NCBI GenBank assembly: GCA_934553185.1
Contig: CAKTFF010000015.1
Location: 1-15,323 of the forward strand
Reading direction: 5' to 3'
Source: an uncultured Devosia sp.
Lineage (GTDB): Bacteria; Pseudomonadota; Alphaproteobacteria; Rhizobiales; Devosiaceae
DNA length: 15,323 bases
Shown here: in pieces, positions 8,491-13,998 of the stretch
Numbering within the stretch: the stretch's first letter is position 1
Layout: every line of letters starts with the position of its first letter
The notes under the pieces: generated by a model
The model's database searches: none
Told to the model about the DNA's origin: nothing
Seen by the model: only the letters and a program-made list of their open reading frames with translations
Program-made: the position numbers and the translations under genes

Positions 8491-8509
8491 CGTCGGTCAG
8501 TCTCCGACG
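8491..8509. terminator. Hairpin between convergent genes (UPF0178 and DUF4279-like)
   Basis: CGTCGG (8491-8496) and CCGACG (8504-8509) form a perfect six-base stem with a seven-base loop in the 44-base gap between convergent stop codons. The plus-strand RNA continues GGTTGTTGG, giving partial extra pairing with CAAT upstream but only a weak U-run. Position favours a terminator for one or both genes. Confidence 0.5.
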
Positions 8510-8521
8510 GGTTGTTGGCGC

Positions 8522-8914
8522 TTATTCCTGTTCGTCGTCTTCGACATCGGTCAGGTACACCGAAATTTCGATGTCGATGCCATAGCCCGCTATCGCCGCC
8601 GCAGCGTGGGCGGGCAGGCGCGTGGACATGGCCTCGCCTTCTTCAGGATAATCAAAGGCCAGATCGAGCACGGCCTTGCCGACGCGGCGATCTTCCAGCA
8701 TGGCCGCAAGGGCAGGGCCCGAGCGCTCAGCCAGTTCGAGCAGGGCACGCACCGGGTTCTTCACCGGAACGTCCACCTGGGCGTAAAAGCTTCCGTCTGC
8801 ATCCTCGGGCTCGTAGCGGCTGGTCAACTGCTTGAGGGCGGTATCGAGCGCATACTGCTCGATCGTCACACCCGACAGGCGCAGGGCTATGGCAAAGGGG
8901 GCGAACTGGTTCAT
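8522..8914 (-). CDS. Small hypothetical protein, probably DUF4279-like
   Basis: 130 residues, acidic, no signal peptide and no membrane segment. The start FAIALRLSGVTIEQYALDTAL and the end STRLPAHAAAAIAGYGIDIEISVYLTDVEDDEQE resemble DUF4279 proteins, which begin with an LRISG-type strand and end with a LSPELL-A-LGIDLDFDIY-type block; this assignment is from memory and moderate. The ATG overlaps the rlmB stop in an ATGA arrangement and GGGAAG precedes it inside rlmB, so it is very probably co-transcribed and coupled with rlmB. Its function is unknown; the coupling suggests, but does not show, a link to RNA modification or translation. Confidence 0.75.
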   Translation of the reverse strand: MNQFAPFAIALRLSGVTIEQYALDTALKQLTSRYEPEDADGSFYAQVDVPVKNPVRALLELAERSGPALAAMLEDRRVGKAVLDLAFDYPEEGEAMSTRLPAHAAAAIAGYGIDIEISVYLTDVEDDEQE

Positions 8915-9666
8915 GGGGTTCTTCCCGCAGTGGCCGCGAACAGGGCGATGGCCGCAGCATTGGACACGTTGAGCGATTTGATCGGACCGGGCATGTCGAG
9001 CTTGACCATCTCGTCACAGAGTTCGCGCGTGCGCTGGCGCAGGCCCTTGCCTTCTGCGCCCATGACGATGGCGAGCGGCTGATCACCTGAACGCGGCTTG
9101 AGCTGTTGCTCGGATTCCGAATCAAAACCAAGCACCAACATGCCGCGGGTCTTGAGCTTTTCCAGCGCGTCGCCAAGATTGCGCACCTCGATCATAGGCA
9201 CCAGATCGAGCGCGCCCGACGCAGACTTGGCCATGACCCCAGTTTCGCGCGGCGAGTGGCGCGCCGTGGTGATCACCGCATCGGCACCAAAGGCGCAGGC
9301 GGTGCGCAGGATTGCGCCGACATTGTGCGGGTCGGTGATCTGGTCGAGCACAACCACCAGCTTGAGCGGGGTAATGTCGTCGAGCCCGAAGCGGCTGACC
9401 GGATCGACTTCCAGGGCGGCACCCTGGTGCACGGCGTCTTCGCCCAGCAGCCGGTCAAGCTCCTTGGGCGTCGTTTCCTTGACTTGGACCTTGCCGATCT
9501 CGCCCGTTTCGCGCAGCCGCATCAGGGCGTTGGGCGTGGCCAGCAGCACCTTCTTGATGCGATTGGTGTTGTCGAGCGCCGCGCGCACCGTATGGAGGCC
9601 GTAAAGATAAACCGGCCCGGTGTCGGGATCGTATTTCGGCTTGGGGGGAAACTTGTTGAAGCTCAT
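8911..9666 (-). CDS. rlmB: 23S rRNA (guanosine-2'-O-)-methyltransferase, TrmH/SpoU family (RlmB)
   Basis: RlmB methylates the 2'-O of G2251 (E. coli numbering) in the peptidyl-transferase region of 23S rRNA using S-adenosylmethionine. The 251-residue product has the N-terminal substrate-binding domain starting VYLYGLHTVRAALDN, then the SPOUT (knotted) methyltransferase domain with motif 1 LDQITDPHNVGAILR (108-121), motif 2 IVMGAEGKGLR (200-210) and motif 3 MPGPIKSLNVSNAAAI (225-240). The basic leader before the first domain is short, as in many alphaproteobacteria. It is upstream partner of the DUF4279-like gene. Other SpoU paralogues are possible, but length and the N-terminal domain favour RlmB. 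Confidence 0.93.
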   Translation of the reverse strand: MSFNKFPPKPKYDPDTGPVYLYGLHTVRAALDNTNRIKKVLLATPNALMRLRETGEIGKVQVKETTPKELDRLLGEDAVHQGAALEVDPVSRFGLDDITPLKLVVVLDQITDPHNVGAILRTACAFGADAVITTARHSPRETGVMAKSASGALDLVPMIEVRNLGDALEKLKTRGMLVLGFDSESEQQLKPRSGDQPLAIVMGAEGKGLRQRTRELCDEMVKLDMPGPIKSLNVSNAAAIALFAATAGRTP

Positions 9667-9827
9667 CGTTGAGGCCTAGCGCCTTTGCGCCGCAGCTTCA
9701 AGCAGGCGCGGGTGTGCGCGAGCGCGCCAATGGTTTGATGTTGTGCGCGCTATGTTCTTTGGCTTGGGGTCATGCTCACATCGCCCCGGCCGAGGAGCAG
9801 CGACTGTGCAACACACTGTACAACGCT

Positions 9828-9842
9828 GCTTCTCGAAGAAGC
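9828..9842 (-). terminator. Hairpin downstream of tRNA-Tyr
   Basis: GCTTCT and AGAAGC form a perfect six-base stem around a three-base loop, 38 bases past the tRNA-Tyr 3' end on the minus strand. No T-run follows, so it may be a weak terminator or a processing structure. Confidence 0.3.
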
Positions 9843-9880
9843 GCGGATTTGCGGAATGTAGGGGGTGCCCCGAAGGGCGT

Positions 9881-9965
9881 TGGTGGAGGGGACTGGATTC
9901 GAACCAGTGTACGCTAAGCGGTCAGATTTACAGTCTGATGGATTTAACCACTCTCCCACCCCTCC
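9881..9965 (-). tRNA. tRNA-Tyr (GUA)
   Basis: The minus strand folds as an 85-base class II tRNA with a long variable arm. The acceptor stem is GGAGGGG paired with CCCCTCC, followed by A and an encoded CCA. The anticodon arm CAGA-CTGTAAA-TCTG carries GTA, and the T arm contains GGTTCGAATCC. The gene is minus-strand, like the neighbouring tRNA-Gly and rlmB. Confidence 0.97.
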
Positions 9966-9992
9966 ACGACAACGACGCTTAGGCAGGAAACA

Positions 9993-10008
9993 AAACGCCG
10001 GGGCGTTT
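9993..10008. other. Hairpin AAACGC/GCGTTT between tRNA-Tyr and its promoter
   Basis: AAACGC (9993-9998) and GCGTTT (10003-10008) form a six-base stem with loop CGGG. It lies in the presumed 5' leader of tRNA-Tyr. It could be a processing signal, or a remnant terminator for transcripts arriving from tRNA-Gly. Confidence 0.35.
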
Positions 10009-10019
10009 CGTCCGGGCGG

Positions 10020-10048
10020 TTTATGGTGGTCTGATGACACAGTGTCAA
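10020..10048 (-). promoter_or_regulatory. tRNA-Tyr promoter
   Basis: On the minus strand, TTGACA (10048 down to 10043, a perfect -35) and CATAAA (10025 down to 10020, 4/6 to the -10 consensus) are separated by exactly 17 bases, about 55 bases upstream of the tRNA-Tyr 5' end. The -35 box lies within a 13-base palindrome, TGACACAGTGTCA (10035-10047). A separate promoter implies tRNA-Tyr is not only transcribed from tRNA-Gly. Confidence 0.6.
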
Positions 10049-10147
10049 CACCCGTTTGGGCAAGCTGTGGAAGAAATGCGCTGCACGCGCGTTTTGCCGG
10101 GCGCAGCCTGCGGATCAGCGCCAAGGGAGGCGCGCGCAACCAGATAT

Positions 10148-10168
10148 AATTCAAAGAAAAAAAGAATT
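10148..10168 (-). terminator. T-rich sequence directly after tRNA-Gly
   Basis: Immediately beyond the encoded CCA of tRNA-Gly the minus strand reads AAATTC, a run of seven Ts, then CTTTGAATT. Short arms AATTC/GAATT flank the T-run. A T-run right after a tRNA is consistent with a termination site, although the hairpin itself is weak. Confidence 0.4.
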
Positions 10169-10242
10169 TGGAGCGGGTAGCGGGAATCGAACCCGCATAT
10201 TCAGCTTGGAAGGCTGCTGCTCTACCACTGAGCTATACCCGC
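10169..10242 (-). tRNA. tRNA-Gly (UCC)
   Basis: A 74-base class I cloverleaf on the minus strand: acceptor GCGGGTA with TACCCGC, discriminator T and encoded CCA; D arm AGCTCAGTGGTAGAGC; anticodon arm CAGCCTTCCAAGCTG with anticodon TCC; T arm GCGGGTTCGATTCCCGC. It sits between the orphan hupE-like gene and tRNA-Tyr on the same strand. Confidence 0.97.
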
Positions 10243-10272
10243 AAGGTCGGTGACCGACAGGCAACGCAATAG

Positions 10273-10296
10273 CTTGTCAGACGCTCGGCTGACAAG
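10273..10296. repeat. Eight-base inverted repeat between hupE-like gene and tRNA-Gly
   Basis: CTTGTCAG (10273-10280) and CTGACAAG (10289-10296) are perfect inverted copies around an eight-base loop. On the minus strand the structure follows the hupE-like stop (10332) by 35 bases, fitting a terminator. The left arm also supplies a TTGTCA box about 17 bases from CTATTG, so a tRNA-Gly promoter could be built into it. Confidence 0.45.
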
Positions 10297-10331
10297 CCCC
10301 TTGCGGCGGTTAGATGCGGATTGGGGGACGG

Positions 10332-10919
10332 CTAAAGCCAGCCGGCCATCACGCCAAGGCCTGCTACGGCGAACAGGCCGCCGGCAAAGCGGGACACCAG
10401 TGCCCTATGCCGCCCAACCAGGTGCCCCAGACCAAAGGTGGCGGCAATGCCGGACAGGTGCAGCAGCGCCGTAGCCGCAACAAAGCCTAGTGCGTAGGTC
10501 AAGCCGCTCGAATCAGCGGGCATTTCGCCGCCATGGGCGTGGCCATGGAACACGGCGAACAGACCCACAAGGCTCGTGGCGAGCGCCAGGGGGATGGGAC
10601 GGCGGCTAACCGCGGCGGCGCCGATCACAACACTTGACAGGGCAATGGCCAGCTCAACATAGGGCAGGGTGGTTTGCAGCAGCCCCAGGATGAAACCGAC
10701 CACCATCATGCCCACAAAACTTGCAGGCACCAACCAGAGCGCACGTCCGCCCAGGGCGAAGGCCAGAATGCCGACGGCGACCATGGCCAACACGTGATCG
10801 AGCCCGCCAATGGGATGGGCAAAGCCATGCACCAGCCCGGCGGCATGGTCGGCTCCGGTATGGGCGAAGGCCATGGCTGGCGACAGGAGGAGGATGGCCA
10901 GGGCCAGAACAATACGCAT
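10332..10919 (-). CDS. HupE/UreJ family protein, putative nickel/cobalt-type permease accessory
   Basis: 195 residues from the ATG at 10919, chosen over the longer frame because MRIVLALAILLLSPAMAFAHTG is a clear signal peptide/HupE start and AAGGA precedes it. HTGADHAAGLVHGFAHPIGGLDHVLAMVAVG carries the family signature, with histidines suited to metal binding. Hydrophobic segments follow near 40-60, 65-85, 95-110 and 115-130, then FHGHAHGGEMP, another histidine-rich stretch, and two C-terminal segments. Family members are secondary Ni2+/Co2+ transporters often found with hydrogenase or urease genes; neither is present here, so this copy is an orphan and its metal is unknown. A GC-rich hairpin lies just before its ribosome-binding site. 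Confidence 0.87.
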   Translation of the reverse strand: MRIVLALAILLLSPAMAFAHTGADHAAGLVHGFAHPIGGLDHVLAMVAVGILAFALGGRALWLVPASFVGMMVVGFILGLLQTTLPYVELAIALSSVVIGAAAVSRRPIPLALATSLVGLFAVFHGHAHGGEMPADSSGLTYALGFVAATALLHLSGIAATFGLGHLVGRHRALVSRFAGGLFAVAGLGVMAGWL

Positions 10920-10931
10920 GCTTATCCTTCC

Positions 10932-10945
10932 GGGGCGCTCGCCCC
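10932..10945 (-). promoter_or_regulatory. GC-rich hairpin before the hupE-like ribosome-binding site
   Basis: GGGGC (10932-10936) and GCCCC (10941-10945) form a five-base G/C stem around a four-base loop, ending about three bases before the GGAAGGA ribosome-binding site of the hupE-like gene. It could influence translation initiation. The evidence is sequence pattern only. Confidence 0.35.
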
Positions 10946-11057
10946 ATGGTGACGGTTTGACCGGCCAGAACTTCTCCACTCGCTCGATCAATGTAAGACC
11001 GCGCTCGATCTCCTGTAAATGGCTGGCGGCCTTGACGGCCACCCGCGATTGACCAGA

Positions 11058-11483
11058 ATGAGTGGACACATTGTTTTTGGGGGCCAAGACGTGCTGCTGA
11101 TCATCCTTCTGGTTTTGGCGTTGTTTTACGTGCAGACCATGCTGCCCGGATTTTTTCTGACGGCTCAGGTCGGCAGCAAGGCGCAGATGGGCGGGCGGGA
11201 CAACCTGCCCGAGCCGACTCAGGAACTGGCGCGGTCGCGGCGGGCTTTGGCCAATATGCAGGAGAGCCTGCCCATCTTTTTAACACTGGCGATTCTGTCG
11301 GTGGTGCTGGGCGAAGATGGCTGGCTGTCCATCCTCGGTGGCGTTGTGTATCTCGTCGGACGCATCGCGCATGTTTATTGCTACATGAACGCCTTGGCGC
11401 CCTGGCGCTCGATCAGCTACGTGCTGGGTCTGATCGGGATGCTTCTGATTGCCCTGCCATTGCTGCCGCACATTTGGAGCTGA
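11058..11483 (+). CDS. MAPEG family membrane protein
   Basis: 141 residues from ATG 11058. The first membrane segment is VLLIILLVLALFYVQTML; then PEPTQELARSRRALANMQESLPIFLTLAIL matches the MAPEG core (charged residues, conserved Asn and Glu preceding a membrane segment). Two to three more segments follow, including LGGVVYLVGRIAHVYCYMNAL, typical of bacterial MAPEG proteins. The family (membrane-associated proteins in eicosanoid and glutathione metabolism) includes glutathione transferases, but bacterial members are mostly uncharacterised. The ribosome-binding site is weak, and in-frame starts at 11019 (ATG) and 11049 (TTG) are possible. It diverges from the hupE-like gene and precedes tRNA-Trp. 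Confidence 0.85.
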   Translation: MSGHIVFGGQDVLLIILLVLALFYVQTMLPGFFLTAQVGSKAQMGGRDNLPEPTQELARSRRALANMQESLPIFLTLAILSVVLGEDGWLSILGGVVYLVGRIAHVYCYMNALAPWRSISYVLGLIGMLLIALPLLPHIWS

Positions 11484-11485
11484 GG

Positions 11486-11518
11486 GGCAAACGGCACTTG
11501 CGGAATGCCCGCTTTGCC
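11486..11518 (+). terminator. Stem-loop after the MAPEG gene
   Basis: GGCAAA (11486-11491) pairs with TTTGCC (11513-11518), with further imperfect pairing between CGGC and GCCCG inside. It begins three bases after the MAPEG stop and ends 21 bases before tRNA-Trp. There is no T-run. A weak TTGCGG (11498-11503), 17 bases, TAGACA (11521-11526) promoter for tRNA-Trp overlaps it. Confidence 0.35.
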
Positions 11519-11539
11519 ATTAGACACACGGTCGCCTGA

Positions 11540-11615
11540 AGGGGTTTAGCTCAGTTGGTAGAGCATCGGTCTCCAAAACCGAGGGTCGTGGGTTCGAGTC
11601 CCCCAGCCCCTGCCA
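11540..11615 (+). tRNA. tRNA-Trp (CCA)
   Basis: A 76-base cloverleaf: acceptor AGGGGTT paired with AGCCCCT (one T-G pair), discriminator G and encoded CCA; D arm TAGCTCAGTTGGTAGAGCA; anticodon loop CTCCAAA with anticodon CCA; T arm GTGGGTTCGAGTCCCCC. tRNA-Trp next to secE-nusG is a familiar bacterial arrangement, but here two minus-strand genes intervene. Confidence 0.97.
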
Positions 11616-11702
11616 GGCATTCCACCACATTGTTGTAAGAACGATGCTAGCGAATGGCTAAGCGTGTCCCTATACCTTCGCGTGTTGCCTCCGCCGGGGT
11701 CG

Positions 11703-12107
11703 TCAGTTTGCTAGCCAGTAATCTACCCTGTAGTTGGGGCGGTCCATCAGATCAAGGCAAGGCGTGAAATGTTCTTCGGTAAGGATGGAGAGGTTGGATG
11801 TATTCGCATCGATCCTCTCCCGCATCTGCTCGATGGCGATCCGGAAACGACTAGCCGTGGTTTCCTTCATTAGCCCAATGCGTTCGCCAGTCCCAATAGC
11901 CAACCGAAGCGCCTGTTGAGTTTGCTGATGATACGCGCGAGCCAGTTCGGGATCGTCGGACATATCTAGGGCGACGCTGACGATGCTGTAGTATGCAGCG
12001 CAAACTGCAAACTCGTGTGCCACGTTGTTGAGCGCAACACCGAGTTCCTCTCCGTTGGCTGCAGGCGAGGCTATCAGGAGCATGGCTGCCAGGGCTGAGG
12101 TCTTCAA
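11703..12107 (-). CDS. Small secreted/periplasmic protein of unknown function
   Basis: 134 residues from a TTG at 12107. I do not recognise the family. MKTSALAAMLLIASPAANGEE is a good Sec signal peptide. The mature part is mostly helical (VAHEFAVCAAYYSIVSVALDM, ELARAYHQQTQQALRLAIGTGERIG, SRFRIAIEQMRERID) with two cysteines (in VCAAYY and TPCLDL) that could form a disulfide. No Shine-Dalgarno sequence precedes the TTG; an ATG at 12083 would leave a shorter signal peptide. The gene lies 17 bases downstream of the 92-residue gene on the same strand, so an operon is likely. A hand count of 11701-11820 gives about 51% G+C, against 70% in a 60-base sample of frmA, hinting at different ancestry. Confidence 0.7.
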   Translation of the reverse strand: MKTSALAAMLLIASPAANGEELGVALNNVAHEFAVCAAYYSIVSVALDMSDDPELARAYHQQTQQALRLAIGTGERIGLMKETTASRFRIAIEQMRERIDANTSNLSILTEEHFTPCLDLMDRPNYRVDYWLAN

Positions 12108-12124
12108 TGCGGTGGGCAGTTGAG

Positions 12125-12403
12125 TTACTCCGCCGCCACGGCGATTTGCTCGGTATGGCGGGCCTTGAGGCGGTTAAGCTGGTGGGCGGCATGGGTGAGG
12201 AGTGCGGTACGCACCTCGGTGGCGGGCACCGTGCCGACATCGGCCTTGACCTTAAGATCGAGCGTGTAGCGCGTCCGGTTGCCCATGAGGCCCTCCTCAA
12301 TCTGCACGCGCACCACGCCGGTGACGCGACCGGGAATGGTCAGGTGAGGGCCAAAGTAGCGGACTTCGCAGCCGCGAACATCGAAACTTGCTCCGTCAGA
12401 CAC
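12125..12403 (-). CDS. Hypothetical 92-residue cytosolic protein
   Basis: I chose a GTG start at 12403 because GGAGG (12414 to 12410) is six bases upstream; a longer frame from 12469 would add an arginine-rich stretch (KRRRRRL) that merely translates the GC-rich leader. The protein begins MSDGASFDVRGCEVRYFGPHLTIPGRV, looks like a beta-rich domain (VTGVVRVQIEEGLMGNRTRYTLDLKVKADVG), and ends with a helix (TEVRTALLTHAAHQLNRLKARH). It has no signal peptide or membrane segment. I cannot name the family. It is divergent from secE and precedes the secreted protein gene. Confidence 0.68.
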   Translation of the reverse strand: MSDGASFDVRGCEVRYFGPHLTIPGRVTGVVRVQIEEGLMGNRTRYTLDLKVKADVGTVPATEVRTALLTHAAHQLNRLKARHTEQIAVAAE

Positions 12404-12556
12404 GATCAGCCTCCGCCGCCGCCTTTTGGTCACATTTTCGATCAAATGCGATCTCGAAAGCGCACGCAAGCTGAATCTGAGCGGGCGTTAACCATTCGTT
12501 TATGGATTGCCCATAAGGCGACGCGCCGGCGTCCGGTGCTTTGTCCATCCGAGCTG

Positions 12557-12585
12557 TTGCAATTGGCGCTGAGTTTCTCTAGATA
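12557..12585 (+). promoter_or_regulatory. Candidate promoter of the secE-nusG operon
   Basis: TTGCAA (12557-12562) and TAGATA (12580-12585) are separated by exactly 17 bases, about 75 bases upstream of the secE start. Box matches are 4/6 and 3/6. This is the best promoter-like pair in the 256-base gap between the divergent 92-residue gene and secE. Confidence 0.4.
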
Positions 12586-12623
12586 GCCAGCTTCCAGCCG
12601 TGCGGGCAGACTGCGCGGCCTTT

Positions 12624-12640
12624 GGTTTTGAAACAAAACC
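12624..12640 (+). promoter_or_regulatory. Perfect hairpin in the secE leader
   Basis: GGTTTTGAAACAAAACC is a perfect seven-base stem with loop AAA, 19 bases before the secE start codon and next to its GATAAGAG ribosome-binding region. No T-run follows, so it is not a standard terminator; leader regulation or mRNA protection is possible. Confidence 0.45.
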
Positions 12641-12659
12641 GATAAGAGTAGATTCGCCG

Positions 12660-12854
12660 ATGGCCCGTACCAACCCGATCCAGTTCCTCCAGCAGGTCAG
12701 GCAGGAAACCGCCAAGGTGACCTGGCCGAGCCGCAACGAGGTGCTGATCTCCACGATCATGGTGCTGGTGCTGGTGATCGCGGCGAGCCTTTTCTTTCTT
12801 CTGGCCGACCAGATCATTTCGGCTCTGGTTGGATGGATGCTTTCGTTCCGCTAG
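12660..12854 (+). CDS. secE: Preprotein translocase subunit SecE
   Basis: SecE is the essential clamp of the SecYEG channel in the inner membrane. The 64-residue product is of the short single-span type usual in alphaproteobacteria. ARTNPIQFLQQVRQETAKVTWPSRNEV is the conserved amphipathic cytosolic helix (consensus EL-KVxWPSR-E), followed by a single membrane span, TIMVLVLVIAASLFFLLADQIIS. ATG 12660 gives the family-typical N-terminus; upstream in-frame codons have none of the family's features. Located 39 bases before nusG, the standard order. Confidence 0.96.
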   Translation: MARTNPIQFLQQVRQETAKVTWPSRNEVLISTIMVLVLVIAASLFFLLADQIISALVGWMLSFR

Positions 12855-12893
12855 GCGGGTAACGGTTACTTATTCGAGGAGCGGCGACAGGCA

Positions 12894-13424
12894 ATGGCCA
12901 AGCGCTGGTACATCGTTCAGGCTTACAGCAATTTCGAGCGCAAGGTGGCAGAGGATATCCGCCAGAAGGTTGCGCAGAAAAAGCTCGAGCACCTGTTTGA
13001 AGACGTGATCGTGCCGACCGAGAAGGTCGTGGAGATCCGTCGTGGCCGCAAGGTCGACGCGGAACGCAAGTTCTTTCCGGGCTATGTCCTGGTCAAGATG
13101 GACATGACCGACGAGGCGTTCCACCTGATCAAGAACACGCCGAAGGTCACCGGCTTCCTCGGTTCGGACAACAAGCCGATGCCGATTTCGGAAAAGGAAG
13201 CCATGGCCATCCTGCAGCAGGTGCAGGAAGGGGTGGAACATCCCAAGCCTTCCGTCTCGTTCGAAGTGGGCGAGAATGTGCGCGTGTCGGACGGTCCCTT
13301 CGCCAGCTTCAACGGCGTGGTGGAAGAGGTCGACGAAGAGCGCGCCCGCCTCAAGGTGGAAGTGTCGATTTTCGGGCGTCCCACTCCGGTGGAGCTCGAA
13401 TACGGTCAGGTCGAAAAGGTCTGA
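12894..13424 (+). CDS. nusG: Transcription termination/antitermination protein NusG
   Basis: NusG binds RNA polymerase as a processivity factor and links it to Rho or to ribosomal protein S10. The 176-residue protein contains the NGN domain from MAKRWYIVQAYSNFERKVAEDI, with the signature RKFFPGYVLVKM at 58-69, and the C-terminal KOW domain VGENVRVSDGPFASFNGVVEEVDEE at about 126-150. GAGGAG at 12876-12881 and GACAGG closer in precede the ATG. It follows secE and precedes rplK by 141 bases, a gap that holds two palindromes. Confidence 0.98.
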   Translation: MAKRWYIVQAYSNFERKVAEDIRQKVAQKKLEHLFEDVIVPTEKVVEIRRGRKVDAERKFFPGYVLVKMDMTDEAFHLIKNTPKVTGFLGSDNKPMPISEKEAMAILQQVQEGVEHPKPSVSFEVGENVRVSDGPFASFNGVVEEVDEERARLKVEVSIFGRPTPVELEYGQVEKV

Positions 13425-13432
13425 CAAGAAAA

Positions 13433-13546
13433 CTGTCGGCATGCCGGCAGAAATCTTCCGCTTGCCGGAAGAAAACCGTGGGAGAGCAGGGCGCATGCCA
13501 ATGCCCTTCAGTCTCGAACCACGGCGTCAAACGTCTGGCTTGCCAG
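13433..13546 (+). promoter_or_regulatory. Structured nusG-rplK intergenic leader (three hairpins)
   Basis: Three hairpins lie between nusG and rplK. CTGTCGGCATGCCGGCAG (13433-13450) is an 18-base near-perfect palindrome. TCTTCCG (13454-13460) and CGGAAGA (13466-13472) form a seven-base stem with loop CTTGC. CTGGC (13535-13539) and GCCAG (13542-13546) form a short hairpin shortly before the rplK ribosome-binding site. In E. coli, L1 represses the L11 operon by binding the mRNA near the rplK start; this leader is in the matching position. Whether any hairpin is an L1 site or an attenuator is inference. Confidence 0.5.
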
Positions 13547-13565
13547 GCACTAGAAAGGACGAAAC

Positions 13566-13994
13566 ATGGCAAAGAAAATCGTTGGCTACGTAAAGCTGCA
13601 GGTGCCCGCAGGCTCCGCGACGCCGTCCCCGCCGATCGGGCCGGCTCTGGGTCAGCGCGGTCTCAACATCATGGAATTCTGCAAGGCGTTCAACGCCGCC
13701 ACGCAGGAAATGGAAAAGGGTTCGCCCATTCCAGTCGTAATCACCGCTTATGCCGACAAGAGCTTCACCTTCGAGATGAAGCAGCCGCCGGTGACCTACT
13801 TCATCAAGAAGGCCGTCAACCTCAAGTCGGGCAGCAAGCTGCCGGGCAAGGAATCGGCTGGCACCATCACTGCAGCGCAGCTGCGTGATATCGCCGAAAA
13901 GAAGATGAAGGATCTCAATGCCGACAATGTCGACGCTGCTGTGTCGATGATCGCCGGCTCCGCCCGTTCCATGGGCATCCAGGTCGAGGGCTGA
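13566..13994 (+). CDS. rplK: 50S ribosomal protein L11
   Basis: L11 binds 23S rRNA at the GTPase-associated centre and is needed for RelA activation. The 142-residue protein shows the N-terminal domain [32 protein letters not shown] (usual signature with the flexible proline-rich turn) and the C-terminal RNA-binding domain [24 protein letters not shown] to [16 protein letters not shown] at 13555-13559 lies six bases before the ATG. Only four bases separate it from rplA. Confidence 0.99.
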   Translation: MAKKIVGYVKLQVPAGSATPSPPIGPALGQRGLNIMEFCKAFNAATQEMEKGSPIPVVITAYADKSFTFEMKQPPVTYFIKKAVNLKSGSKLPGKESAGTITAAQLRDIAEKKMKDLNADNVDAAVSMIAGSARSMGIQVEG

Positions 13995-13998
13995 ACCA

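Noticed and set aside
9106..9672. 188-residue plus-strand open frame opposite rlmB
   Set aside because: It is a shadow of rlmB, whose three SPOUT motifs are all visible on the minus strand.
11540..12660. Possible integrated element using tRNA-Trp as attachment site
   Set aside because: I looked for a repeat of the tRNA-Trp 3' end up to secE and saw none, and no integrase gene is present.
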